A stretch of DNA of 64,000 nucleotides from Clostridium acetobutylicum ATCC 824 (GTDB taxonomy: Bacteria; Bacillota; Clostridia; Clostridiales; Clostridiaceae). Below, in pieces: positions 45,010 to 54,458 of the stretch. Numbering within the stretch: the first letter of the stretch is position 1; each line of letters begins with the position of its first letter. A program made the translations under genes and the position numbers. Under the pieces are notes generated by a model, which was not told where the DNA came from, did no database searches, and worked only from the letters and a program-made list of their open reading frames with translations. The stretch is from assembly GCF_000008765.1 (NCBI RefSeq), contig NC_001988.2, positions 124,001 through 188,000 on the forward strand. Reading direction: 5' to 3'.

Positions 45010-46311
45010 ATGTCATTAATTAAAAGTAAACAAATCAGATCTTTAGATGCTATACAGGTGAATCAAACTGATGATATGCAGTTTGTATCAGCAAGTGACA
45101 AAGCTAACTTTTCTGACAAATATACTAAAAAGGAGGTTGATGATAAGTTAACTGATGCCAGAGGCGATGTGTCAAAGCAAATTACTGATATAACCACTTC
45201 AATCACTAACGTTAACACTAAAATAGACGAGGATGTTAAGACTATTAATGCTACTACTGTTGATCTTCAAAATCAGATAAATACAAACAACACCACTATA
45301 ACAAATGAAATTACTGATATAAACACTTCAATAACCAAGGTTGATACTAAAATAGACGACGATGTTAAAACTATTAATGCTACTACCTCTGACCTTCAAA
45401 ATCAAATAAATGTAAACAACACTAATATAACAAAACAAATTACTGATATAAACACCTCAATCACTAATGTTGACACTAAAGTAGATGAAGATATTAAAAC
45501 TATTAATGCTACTACTACCGATTTGCAAAACCAAATAAATGTAAACAACACCAATATAACAAAACAAATTACTGATATAAACACCTCAATCACTAATGTT
45601 GACACTAAAGTAGATGAAGATATTAAAACTATTAATGCTACTACTACCGATTTGCAAAACCAAATAAATGTAAACAACACTACTATAACAAATCAAATTA
45701 CTGACATAAACACTTCAATCACCAAGGTTGACACTAAAATAGACGAGGATGTTAAAGCAATTAACTCTACTACTGCCGATTTACAGAGTCAAATTACTGT
45801 AAATAACAACACTCTTACAAATGAAATTCAGACAGTTAATACAAGCCTTCAGAATCAAATTACATCAGCAATTCAAGGCTTATCTTGGAAATCTCCAGTT
45901 GACACTTTTGCCGATATAGCAAAAGTATATCCAAATCCTGCAGAAGGTTGGGTTTTAACTGTAGATGATACTAACAAAGTATACAGATATGATGCTCCAA
46001 CTTCTAAATGGGTAGAGTTTCCTATACAAGCTCCAACAACTTATGTTAAGACAATTACAATAAATCCTTCTATTGACAATCAAACCTCCATAGATACTGG
46101 AATAAGAAATGATAATACAGGTATTTATAAAACTGGTCACAGCGATGTAGTACTAAAGGTAAATGGCTGTGCTCAAATTTACGGTGCAGACAAAGATTAC
46201 ACTGCAGATTTTGTTAACAATGATCTTATAATAACTTGGACTAACAGACAATTCAGCCTAGAAACCTCTGATGAGCTTGATATAACTTATACTCACTTTG
46301 AATTAGTATAA
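45010..46311 (+). CDS. Fibre-like coiled-coil repeat protein
   Basis: This 433-residue protein has no signal peptide. The N-terminal segment (SLIKSKQIRSLDAIQV) and DKANFSDKYTKKEVDDKL resemble phage or tailocin tail-fibre starts. Residues about 55-290 are 43-residue repeats (ITDINTS.T.VDTK.DED.KTINATT.DLQNQ) predicted to form a trimeric coiled coil. The C-terminus (LSWKSPVDTFADIAKVYPNP onward) is a compact beta domain ending DELDITYTHFELV. AAGGAGG precedes ATG. It is probably a surface or tail fibre; export, if any, would need a non-Sec route. Confidence 0.7.
   Translation: MSLIKSKQIRSLDAIQVNQTDDMQFVSASDKANFSDKYTKKEVDDKLTDARGDVSKQITDITTSITNVNTKIDEDVKTINATTVDLQNQINTNNTTITNEITDINTSITKVDTKIDDDVKTINATTSDLQNQINVNNTNITKQITDINTSITNVDTKVDEDIKTINATTTDLQNQINVNNTNITKQITDINTSITNVDTKVDEDIKTINATTTDLQNQINVNNTTITNQITDINTSITKVDTKIDEDVKAINSTTADLQSQITVNNNTLTNEIQTVNTSLQNQITSAIQGLSWKSPVDTFADIAKVYPNPAEGWVLTVDDTNKVYRYDAPTSKWVEFPIQAPTTYVKTITINPSIDNQTSIDTGIRNDNTGIYKTGHSDVVLKVNGCAQIYGADKDYTADFVNNDLIITWTNRQFSLETSDELDITYTHFELV
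45195..45830 (+). repeat. 129-base tandem coding repeats
   Basis: Five or so in-frame 129-base units encode the coiled coil. The units 45421-45549 and 45550-45678 differ at only one base (ACTAAT versus ACCAAT), so they come from a very recent duplication. The outer copies are more diverged. Confidence 0.85.
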
Positions 46312-46335
46312 AATATTTATAATTTAAATTACTTA

Positions 46336-46370
46336 TATCAGTGGAGATAACCTTCTTCACTGATATTTTA
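46336..46370 (+). terminator. Terminator between the two fibre-like genes
   Basis: TATCAGTG and CACTGATA form a short stem followed by TTTTA, in the 75-base gap. Confidence 0.6.
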
Positions 46371-46385
46371 ATAACGAGGTGTATT

Positions 46386-46868
46386 ATGTCAAAAATAAAA
46401 GACAAACAAATAGAATCAATAAGCGCTAAAAAAATTACTGACTTAAATAACAAAAACTTTGTATCTACTGACATTTTAGCTATCATAAACAATTTTAGTT
46501 TAAATGAAAATGGTAAGCTATTATTTAATGGCAGCGCTTTAGGAGTTCCTGATTTAAAAGAGTTAAAAGAAAATTTTATTTTAGACCCGTTACAAACTAA
46601 ACAACTTTTACTGCCGGTTCAATTTTCAAAATACGATATTAGAACCCTCTATTGCAATTGTACAGGCTCTGTGACAGTTGACATATACGATAACTCAAAA
46701 AATGGATTTTTAGTTTATAGCTTTAATTCGTGTCATTCAAACTATTCTATAGTTAATGTTCCTTTGGAAGATAAAAGCGGAAAAAACAATTTAAATCTTG
46801 TTATTACAAATCATGATTTGTTTAGTGTATGTGGTACTTTAACTATCAAAATAACCTCATTATGTTAG
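46386..46868 (+). CDS. Fibre-like small protein, N-terminus shared with 45010-46311
   Basis: In this 160-residue protein the start SKIKDKQIESISAKKITDLN.K.FVS matches the neighbour's SLIKSKQIRSLDAIQVNQ...FVS, so both carry the same N-terminal attachment module. The C-terminal half is a small beta domain (VTVDIYDNS, GTLTIKITSL). No coiled-coil repeats. ATG 46386 follows CGAGGTG; longer in-frame starts lack a site. Confidence 0.62.
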   Translation: MSKIKDKQIESISAKKITDLNNKNFVSTDILAIINNFSLNENGKLLFNGSALGVPDLKELKENFILDPLQTKQLLLPVQFSKYDIRTLYCNCTGSVTVDIYDNSKNGFLVYSFNSCHSNYSIVNVPLEDKSGKNNLNLVITNHDLFSVCGTLTIKITSLC

Positions 46869-46887
46869 GCATAAAAGTAAACATAAG

Positions 46888-46936
46888 AAAAAAAGTAAAA
46901 AACATTGATGCTTTCCAATGCTTTTTACTTTTTTAA
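46888..46936. terminator. Bidirectional terminator
   Basis: AAAAAGTAAAAA.CATTG and CAATGCTTTTTACTTTTT pair, between the fibre-like gene and the convergent adhesion-type gene. Confidence 0.75.
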
Positions 46937-46961
46937 TTTGTAAGCTAAACTATACTTCTTA

Positions 46962-49865
46962 CTATTTAGCTCCTTCTACTATAATAGTTTTACTCAAAGG
47001 ATCACTCCAAAGTTCAGGCAAACCAACTGGACTATCTTTAACTTTAAGCGTTATGGTATAACTTCCATTTAAGTTACTTAAATCAGGTAATTTATTTTCA
47101 GTTTGCAAAACAACCTTTCCCTTATCATCTGTTACCGTCCAATCCTTCTCTGTTATTTTATCTCCATCTGGATCTGTTGAATCTTCTGTTATTTTTATAT
47201 CCGCTGGCACTTTAGATGTATTATCGACTTCAAATTTTGCTACTGGTTTATGATTTATTGGAACTAATTTTAATTGAAGTGTGTATGAATCTGATGTAAG
47301 CATCGCTCCAACCTTAGGTGTAGGTCCATCATCACAGGTAAGTGTAACATTATAGGTTCCAAGTGGTTTACCTACAAATACTGAAGCCTTAGGCATAGAA
47401 GTGCTATCATATATTGTATTTCCATTGTTATCTGTTACTATCCAATGCTCTCTTATACTATCTCCATTTGCATCATAGCTTTCATCTGTAAAGATTGCAT
47501 CCATTCCAACAGAAGCGTCATTATTTAGCTGATCTACTGGCATTTCTTCCGCACTTTCAGTAAACTGTGCATGTGGAGCAACATTAGAATTTCTAGTTGT
47601 TATATATTTTACTAAAGGATTACTCCACTGTCCCTCAAGATCCTGAACCTCTAATTTTACAATAAAGTCCTTGTTAGAATCTTGTCCGGATGGCAATTTT
47701 CCATCATGCCAAGTGTCATTAACCCCTTGAGTTACTTCCTTCCATTGGAATTTTGAATTTACAATTCCTTTTCTATCTCCATCGCTATTTTCATGATCTA
47801 TATCATATGACTTATCTTCATCCTTAATAACTACATCATACTTTCCACTAACAGCATCTTGAGCAGTATAAGCTGTAAATATAGGCGTAGGCTTTCTATT
47901 AACATTTACTGTTTCATTAACTATAGCATTATCCTTAAACTTATATGCTATAGTATATTTTCCAGGCTTTTTAAATTCATTTATTTCATTATTAACCCAC
48001 TGACCATTTGCAAAGTCTGATATACCTAAGTCATTATCCAAGGCTATATCGCCTGTCTTACTACAATTCACAAAATCATTATCATAATTTAAATGCTTGC
48101 AATCTTGAGTATATGACCAAGAGACATCTTCACTTGAACTTTCATTATAATTTATATAATCATCTGTTAAAAACATGTTTGAATTCTGTTCCTCTTTATT
48201 AAGTACAGTCATTATATAGTCTCCAGCCTTACTTAATGCTCCATCTAAATCTGAGTTATCTATAAACATACCGCGTCCATCGTTTTTATTTATAAAAGAA
48301 TTTAAAGTATCCTTATTGTTATTATTTCCAATTAAAGTTACATATGCTTTATTACTTTCAAGCTCAGCTAGAGTTTGAGCCATGCTATTTTCTTTAACAT
48401 CATTTGCTAGAGTATCGCCCAAATTTATAACAAACTTTTCAGAGTTTTCTCTCCAAGTTGGTTTCTTTAAAATATCTGAAAATGATCTGCCCAATGTTTT
48501 TTGAATAGTATACTTTATCTCATTATCTAAGTAAGGCGACAAATCACCACTATTAGTAGCATAAAATTCAGCAGTGGTTGTTTGAGCAAAAACTAATCCA
48601 TCTCCATATCTGTATTCTAAAATGGTTGGCAAATTCTTATTACCAACTGCAAATATAATTGAATTACTTGGATAACTAGTAAATTGAGAGTGTGCTGCAT
48701 AATTCCCTGTTATAGTTGTTTTAAGGTTAGCTGTAAGTATTGGATCTTGTTTTACTATTGTTATTGTAGGCTGAAAATCACTTGGCGTGTGAGTAAGACC
48801 TAGAAAGCTGCCTTGCCATTGTCCTGAATGATGTCCCTCATCTGCTGCATTAAAGATTAGTATTCCACCACCTTTAGTCCAAGCCTCTAGCTTTGAGTAG
48901 TTTTGATTTAATTCATCATAAAAGCTTTGAGCTTGATCTGATGGAATATATATATGAGAATATTGAGTTAATTCTGTACTTGATATTTGATTAGCTGTAA
49001 TTACATCCGAGGTATATCCTTCTTGCTTTATATCATCATAAACCTTTGTGCCACTTTCCCATGCTGGTTGATCTTGTATGATTAGAACTTTTTTAGATTT
49101 GTAACCCTGAATTGATTGTATTGTATAGTCAATATTTGATCCCTTTAACTTACTTTCTATATACTTATTTAGCTTGTCCTTAAAAGTTGTTTTATCGATA
49201 TTCATAGAATTATCTAGAGTAACCACTAAATCAGCTTTTTTTCTTTTACTAAGCAAATTAGTAACATATACATTACACGATGCATGCAAATTTCTACCGT
49301 CATTGACTGCTGCTGTTACAACTGCCATGCCCAGCTTTAATGCCTTTATGTTTCCCTTATCATCTACAGATACTACACTTGGATCACTTGTTGTCCATGT
49401 TACATCTTTAACAGCTGAATCCAGTGGTCTTACCAATGCTGTAAGTAAGTCAGTTTGTCCTACTGGAAGCTTATCAACCATTTTGTTTAGAACTATTGAA
49501 TTAGCAAGCCTCGTTATGCTCACTGTGCAAGATGAACTTAAATTACTGCCGTCTTGAGTAGCTGCTGTTATTGTAACCGTCCCAACCTTTAGTGCTGTTA
49601 TTTTTCCATTTTGATCTACCGCTGCTGTATTTGTGTCACTTGATGACCAGGTTACACCTTTATTTGAAGCATTATCAGGTGTAACTACAGCCGTAAGCGT
49701 GTCTGTCTGATTTACTAAAAGCTTATCTTCATTTTTGCTTAAAGTTATTGCGGTGGCAAGTACTGCATCATTATTATCTGCAAATACTTCTCTAAAGGAA
49801 CCTAGACTTAAATTAAAAGTAAAAATTAAAAACCATATCAGAACACTTTTTAACTTTTTTTTCAT
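46962..49865 (-). CDS. Large secreted protein with Big2, vWA-like and PKD-like domains
   Basis: This 967-residue protein has a signal peptide (1-29). Two bacterial Ig-like Big2 domains follow at about 35-120 and 120-200 (ITLSKNEDKLLVNQTDTLTA, VTWSSSDTNTAAVD). Then comes the start of a vWA-like fold, KADLVVTLDNSMNIDK. A 240-residue alpha/beta insertion follows (KVLIIQDQPAWESG to YRYGDGLVFAQT), resembling a glutamine-amidotransferase-like domain. The vWA continues at KAYVTLIGNNNNKDTLNSF. Three PKD-like domains occupy about 640-967. There is no sortase motif or SLH domain. The role in adhesion or cell-surface assembly is inferred. It is divergent from the solR-like gene. Confidence 0.75.
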   Translation of the reverse strand: MKKKLKSVLIWFLIFTFNLSLGSFREVFADNNDAVLATAITLSKNEDKLLVNQTDTLTAVVTPDNASNKGVTWSSSDTNTAAVDQNGKITALKVGTVTITAATQDGSNLSSSCTVSITRLANSIVLNKMVDKLPVGQTDLLTALVRPLDSAVKDVTWTTSDPSVVSVDDKGNIKALKLGMAVVTAAVNDGRNLHASCNVYVTNLLSKRKKADLVVTLDNSMNIDKTTFKDKLNKYIESKLKGSNIDYTIQSIQGYKSKKVLIIQDQPAWESGTKVYDDIKQEGYTSDVITANQISSTELTQYSHIYIPSDQAQSFYDELNQNYSKLEAWTKGGGILIFNAADEGHHSGQWQGSFLGLTHTPSDFQPTITIVKQDPILTANLKTTITGNYAAHSQFTSYPSNSIIFAVGNKNLPTILEYRYGDGLVFAQTTTAEFYATNSGDLSPYLDNEIKYTIQKTLGRSFSDILKKPTWRENSEKFVINLGDTLANDVKENSMAQTLAELESNKAYVTLIGNNNNKDTLNSFINKNDGRGMFIDNSDLDGALSKAGDYIMTVLNKEEQNSNMFLTDDYINYNESSSEDVSWSYTQDCKHLNYDNDFVNCSKTGDIALDNDLGISDFANGQWVNNEINEFKKPGKYTIAYKFKDNAIVNETVNVNRKPTPIFTAYTAQDAVSGKYDVVIKDEDKSYDIDHENSDGDRKGIVNSKFQWKEVTQGVNDTWHDGKLPSGQDSNKDFIVKLEVQDLEGQWSNPLVKYITTRNSNVAPHAQFTESAEEMPVDQLNNDASVGMDAIFTDESYDANGDSIREHWIVTDNNGNTIYDSTSMPKASVFVGKPLGTYNVTLTCDDGPTPKVGAMLTSDSYTLQLKLVPINHKPVAKFEVDNTSKVPADIKITEDSTDPDGDKITEKDWTVTDDKGKVVLQTENKLPDLSNLNGSYTITLKVKDSPVGLPELWSDPLSKTIIVEGAK

Positions 49866-50189
49866 TTTTTATCCCCCTTATAGAATGTAATAATAACATT
49901 CTTATCTAATTTAGTTTTCTATTTTTAACTGGCAGTAATAAAGTTTTTGCATTGCAATGGTCGGCGTTAATACGTGAACAATTGTTATTTAGCAAAAATT
50001 ATGTTCAATACAAATGACTTTGAAAACATTTTCTTATATACCACATTATATATTAATTTGAAATTAATGTAAACGTTTCTTGTTACAATTTTCTCTCTTA
50101 ATTTTTAATTAAAAAAACTCGATAATTTTCTTTGTATGTGGTATTATTTGTGTACATAAGTATAAAAAAAGGAAAGAGTTGAATTTAGC
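49866..50189. promoter_or_regulatory. Divergent promoter region with cre-like site
   Basis: This 324-base gap has no gene. TGTAAACGTTTCTT at 50068-50081 matches the catabolite-responsive element consensus (TGWAARCGYTWNCW) with one mismatch. The palindromes AACAATTGTT (near 49978) and CATTGCAATG (near 49950) are also present. Confidence 0.45.
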
Positions 50190-51146
50190 ATGAATTTATT
50201 AAATCTTTTTACATATGTCATACCTATTGCGATATGTATAATACTTCCAATATTTATAATAGTAACGCATTTTCAAATCAAATCTCTTAACAAAGCTGTG
50301 ACAAGCTTTAATAAGGGTGATAGAAGCAATGCCCTAGAAATACTATCAAAATTAGTAAAAAGTCCTATTAAAAATGTTAAAGCAAATGCCTACATCACAA
50401 GAGAAAGAATCTACTTCTATTCAAGAGACTTTGAACTTTCTTTAAGAGATTTATTACAGGCTATTAAATTAAGACCAAAAACAATAAATGATGTTTACAG
50501 CTTTGCACTTAGCTATCACATTCTTGGAGAGCCTGAAAGAGCATTAAAATATTTTTTAAGAGCAGTTGAACTCCAGCCTAATGTAGGTATATCCTACGAG
50601 AACTTAGCCTGGTTTTACTACTTAACAGGCAAATACGATAAGGCAATAGAAAACTTTGAAAAAGCTATTTCCATGGGCAGTACAAACTCTGTCTATAGAA
50701 GTTTAGGAATTACCTATGCCAAAATAGGAGATTATAAAAAATCCGAAGAATATCTTAAGAAAGCTTTAGACGCAGAACCTGAAAAACCCTCAACTCATAT
50801 ATACTTTTCGTATTTAAAAAGAAAGACCAATGATATTAAACTAGCAAAGGAATATGCTCTAAAAGCAATTGAGCTTAATAAAAATAATTTTGATGGTTAT
50901 AAAAATCTTGCTGAAGTAAACCTTGCTGAGGATGATTATGACGGCTTCTATAAAAATCTTGAAATATTTTTAGAAAAAATAAATTTTGTAACTAATGGAG
51001 AAGACTTTAATGATGAAGTTTATGATAAAGTTAAAGATAATGAAAAGTTTAAGGAGCTTATAGCTAAAACCAAAGTAATTAAATTTAAAGATTTAGGCAT
51101 AGAAATCGATGATAAAAAAATACTTAACGGAAAATTTTTAGTATAA
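50190..51146 (+). CDS. solR: TPR protein upstream of the sol operon (SolR/Orf5)
   Basis: This 318-residue protein has an N-terminal transmembrane helix (YVIPIAICIILPIFIIVTHF) followed by about seven TPR units (for example PNVGISYENLAWFYYLTGKYDKAIENFEKAI). No helix-turn-helix is visible. This gene was first described as a repressor of the sol operon, and later work argued it is a membrane or secreted TPR protein acting on the cell surface; the sequence supports the second view. It precedes the sol promoter region and ends at a strong terminator. Confidence 0.85.
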   Translation: MNLLNLFTYVIPIAICIILPIFIIVTHFQIKSLNKAVTSFNKGDRSNALEILSKLVKSPIKNVKANAYITRERIYFYSRDFELSLRDLLQAIKLRPKTINDVYSFALSYHILGEPERALKYFLRAVELQPNVGISYENLAWFYYLTGKYDKAIENFEKAISMGSTNSVYRSLGITYAKIGDYKKSEEYLKKALDAEPEKPSTHIYFSYLKRKTNDIKLAKEYALKAIELNKNNFDGYKNLAEVNLAEDDYDGFYKNLEIFLEKINFVTNGEDFNDEVYDKVKDNEKFKELIAKTKVIKFKDLGIEIDDKKILNGKFLV

Positions 51147-51190
51147 AAGAAGCTATATCTTAATTCAAAATTAAGATATAGCTTCTTTTA
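51145..51190 (+). terminator. Strong terminator after solR
   Basis: AAAAGAAGCTATATCTTAAT and its exact complement flank a five-base loop; a T-run follows. Confidence 0.9.
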
Positions 51191-51809
51191 TGTAGTATTA
51201 TTTCAGAAGTCTACAAATTAAGTTTATATTTAGACCCTGGGGTGTAACTATAGTATTTAATATTGGTACTATTAATTAGGGTTATATATACTAGAACTTA
51301 TCATGGTAAACATAAATATAAACTCAATTCTATTTATGCTCCTATAAAATTTTATAATATAGGAAAACTGCTAAATGTAAATTATACGTTTACATTTAGC
51401 AGTTTATTTTAAACCTTCATATTTTTCTAAATATACTGATAATTCCTAAATATATATTATTACGCCAAAATATTAGATACCATTTTGTAAAAGTTGCTAT
51501 TTACATTTAAATACACAGCTGTTATATTTTTGACCTATGCTTTTTATTGAACTATAATAAAAGCATAGTAATTAGTAATTAATAATTTATATTATTAATT
51601 ATCATAAAATTTATGATCCTTTAAAGTAACATTTTTATTTACTTCATAAATTGATGTTATTTTTTTCTTGATGTATTGTAAACCTTGTTTTGTTTTGCAG
51701 TTTACAATATCTATCTCCAAATCTGCTTTCAAGAATAATATCTATACTAAAAACAATATAGACATTATTTTTAAAATATAATAAATATTTTAGAAAGAAG
51801 TGTATATTT
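51191..51809 (+). promoter_or_regulatory. sol operon regulatory region
   Basis: About 620 bases without an established gene separate solR from adhE1. A second hairpin, AAACTGCTAAATGTAAA with its complement, lies at 51364-51406. A near-consensus sigma-A promoter (51530-51558) is next. The transcribed leader then holds stem TAATTAATAAT/ATTATTAATTA (51576-51601) and the palindrome ATCATAAATTTATGAT-like (51601-51617). A 36-codon frame (51671-51781, starting MYCKPCFVLQF) lacks a ribosome-binding site; a small upstream frame called orfL has been described before adhE. Spo0A control of this region is established knowledge, but I could not place boxes confidently. Confidence 0.7.
51530..51558 (+). 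promoter_or_regulatory. Sigma-A-type promoter of the sol operon
   Basis: TTGACC (51530-51535) and TATAAT (51553-51558) are separated by exactly 17 bases. Transcription from about 51565 would give a leader of about 245 bases before adhE1. Confidence 0.65.
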
Positions 51810-54398
51810 ATGAAAGTCACAACAGTAAAGGAATTAGATGAAAAACTCAAGGTAATTAAAGAAGCTCAAAAAAAATTCTCTTGTTACTCGCAAGAAATGG
51901 TTGATGAAATCTTTAGAAATGCAGCAATGGCAGCAATCGACGCAAGGATAGAGCTAGCAAAAGCAGCTGTTTTGGAAACCGGTATGGGCTTAGTTGAAGA
52001 CAAGGTTATAAAAAATCATTTTGCAGGCGAATACATCTATAACAAATATAAGGATGAAAAAACCTGCGGTATAATTGAACGAAATGAACCCTACGGAATT
52101 ACAAAAATAGCAGAACCTATAGGAGTTGTAGCTGCTATAATCCCTGTAACAAACCCCACATCAACAACAATATTTAAATCCTTAATATCCCTTAAAACTA
52201 GAAATGGAATTTTCTTTTCGCCTCACCCAAGGGCAAAAAAATCCACAATACTAGCAGCTAAAACAATACTTGATGCAGCCGTTAAGAGTGGTGCCCCGGA
52301 AAATATAATAGGTTGGATAGATGAACCTTCAATTGAACTAACTCAATATTTAATGCAAAAAGCAGATATAACCCTTGCAACTGGTGGTCCCTCACTAGTT
52401 AAATCTGCTTATTCTTCCGGAAAACCAGCAATAGGTGTTGGTCCGGGTAACACCCCAGTAATAATTGATGAATCTGCTCATATAAAAATGGCAGTAAGTT
52501 CAATTATATTATCCAAAACCTATGATAATGGTGTTATATGTGCTTCTGAACAATCTGTAATAGTCTTAAAATCCATATATAACAAGGTAAAAGATGAGTT
52601 CCAAGAAAGAGGAGCTTATATAATAAAGAAAAACGAATTGGATAAAGTCCGTGAAGTGATTTTTAAAGATGGATCCGTAAACCCTAAAATAGTCGGACAG
52701 TCAGCTTATACTATAGCAGCTATGGCTGGCATAAAAGTACCTAAAACCACAAGAATATTAATAGGAGAAGTTACCTCCTTAGGTGAAGAAGAACCTTTTG
52801 CCCACGAAAAACTATCTCCTGTTTTGGCTATGTATGAGGCTGACAATTTTGATGATGCTTTAAAAAAAGCAGTAACTCTAATAAACTTAGGAGGCCTCGG
52901 CCATACCTCAGGAATATATGCAGATGAAATAAAAGCACGAGATAAAATAGATAGATTTAGTAGTGCCATGAAAACCGTAAGAACCTTTGTAAATATCCCA
53001 ACCTCACAAGGTGCAAGTGGAGATCTATATAATTTTAGAATACCACCTTCTTTCACGCTTGGCTGCGGATTTTGGGGAGGAAATTCTGTTTCCGAGAATG
53101 TTGGTCCAAAACATCTTTTGAATATTAAAACCGTAGCTGAAAGGAGAGAAAACATGCTTTGGTTTAGAGTTCCACATAAAGTATATTTTAAGTTCGGTTG
53201 TCTTCAATTTGCTTTAAAAGATTTAAAAGATCTAAAGAAAAAAAGAGCCTTTATAGTTACTGATAGTGACCCCTATAATTTAAACTATGTTGATTCAATA
53301 ATAAAAATACTTGAGCACCTAGATATTGATTTTAAAGTATTTAATAAGGTTGGAAGAGAAGCTGATCTTAAAACCATAAAAAAAGCAACTGAAGAAATGT
53401 CCTCCTTTATGCCAGACACTATAATAGCTTTAGGTGGTACCCCTGAAATGAGCTCTGCAAAGCTAATGTGGGTACTATATGAACATCCAGAAGTAAAATT
53501 TGAAGATCTTGCAATAAAATTTATGGACATAAGAAAGAGAATATATACTTTCCCAAAACTCGGTAAAAAGGCTATGTTAGTTGCAATTACAACTTCTGCT
53601 GGTTCCGGTTCTGAGGTTACTCCTTTTGCTTTAGTAACTGACAATAACACTGGAAATAAGTACATGTTAGCAGATTATGAAATGACACCAAATATGGCAA
53701 TTGTAGATGCAGAACTTATGATGAAAATGCCAAAGGGATTAACCGCTTATTCAGGTATAGATGCACTAGTAAATAGTATAGAAGCATACACATCCGTATA
53801 TGCTTCAGAATACACAAACGGACTAGCACTAGAGGCAATACGATTAATATTTAAATATTTGCCTGAGGCTTACAAAAACGGAAGAACCAATGAAAAAGCA
53901 AGAGAGAAAATGGCTCACGCTTCAACTATGGCAGGTATGGCATCCGCTAATGCATTTCTAGGTCTATGTCATTCCATGGCAATAAAATTAAGTTCAGAAC
54001 ACAATATTCCTAGTGGCATTGCCAATGCATTACTAATAGAAGAAGTAATAAAATTTAACGCAGTTGATAATCCTGTAAAACAAGCCCCTTGCCCACAATA
54101 TAAGTATCCAAACACCATATTTAGATATGCTCGAATTGCAGATTATATAAAGCTTGGAGGAAATACTGATGAGGAAAAGGTAGATCTCTTAATTAACAAA
54201 ATACATGAACTAAAAAAAGCTTTAAATATACCAACTTCAATAAAGGATGCAGGTGTTTTGGAGGAAAACTTCTATTCCTCCCTTGATAGAATATCTGAAC
54301 TTGCACTAGATGATCAATGCACAGGCGCTAATCCTAGATTTCCTCTTACAAGTGAGATAAAAGAAATGTATATAAATTGTTTTAAAAAACAACCTTAA
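51810..54398 (+). CDS. adhE1: Bifunctional aldehyde/alcohol dehydrogenase AdhE1
   Basis: In this 862-residue protein, the N-terminal aldehyde dehydrogenase (1-440) has the catalytic Cys 244 in NGVICASEQS and VGPGNTPV before it. The C-terminal iron-dependent alcohol dehydrogenase (about 450-862) has IIALGGTPEMSSAKLMW, TTSAGSGSEVTPFA and the metal site GLCHSMAIKLSSEHNIP. It reduces butyryl-CoA and acetyl-CoA to aldehydes and alcohols with NADH during solventogenesis. It is the first gene of the sol operon, with AGAAAG before the ATG, 60 bases ahead of ctfA. Confidence 0.97.
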   Translation: MKVTTVKELDEKLKVIKEAQKKFSCYSQEMVDEIFRNAAMAAIDARIELAKAAVLETGMGLVEDKVIKNHFAGEYIYNKYKDEKTCGIIERNEPYGITKIAEPIGVVAAIIPVTNPTSTTIFKSLISLKTRNGIFFSPHPRAKKSTILAAKTILDAAVKSGAPENIIGWIDEPSIELTQYLMQKADITLATGGPSLVKSAYSSGKPAIGVGPGNTPVIIDESAHIKMAVSSIILSKTYDNGVICASEQSVIVLKSIYNKVKDEFQERGAYIIKKNELDKVREVIFKDGSVNPKIVGQSAYTIAAMAGIKVPKTTRILIGEVTSLGEEEPFAHEKLSPVLAMYEADNFDDALKKAVTLINLGGLGHTSGIYADEIKARDKIDRFSSAMKTVRTFVNIPTSQGASGDLYNFRIPPSFTLGCGFWGGNSVSENVGPKHLLNIKTVAERRENMLWFRVPHKVYFKFGCLQFALKDLKDLKKKRAFIVTDSDPYNLNYVDSIIKILEHLDIDFKVFNKVGREADLKTIKKATEEMSSFMPDTIIALGGTPEMSSAKLMWVLYEHPEVKFEDLAIKFMDIRKRIYTFPKLGKKAMLVAITTSAGSGSEVTPFALVTDNNTGNKYMLADYEMTPNMAIVDAELMMKMPKGLTAYSGIDALVNSIEAYTSVYASEYTNGLALEAIRLIFKYLPEAYKNGRTNEKAREKMAHASTMAGMASANAFLGLCHSMAIKLSSEHNIPSGIANALLIEEVIKFNAVDNPVKQAPCPQYKYPNTIFRYARIADYIKLGGNTDEEKVDLLINKIHELKKALNIPTSIKDAGVLEENFYSSLDRISELALDDQCTGANPRFPLTSEIKEMYINCFKKQP

Positions 54399-54458
54399 AC
54401 CTTCATATTTCAACTACTTTTTATAATTTTAATAAAGAATTTAAAAGGAGGGATTAAA

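Noticed and set aside
45402-45680. Long open frame on the minus strand inside the coiled-coil gene
   Set aside because: It is a mirror of the 129-base repeats on the other strand. It has no ribosome-binding site and its product is a meaningless repeat.
45195-45830. Regular repeats as a possible CRISPR array
   Set aside because: The units are 129 bases, adjacent, in frame and coding, without unique spacers.
51671-51781. 36-codon frame before adhE1 as a firm gene
   Set aside because: It lacks a ribosome-binding site; I keep it only as a possible leader frame in the regulatory-region entry.
52706-53155. Minus-strand open frame of about 149 codons inside adhE1
   Set aside because: It is a shadow of adhE1 coding sequence; no ribosome-binding site or recognisable domain.
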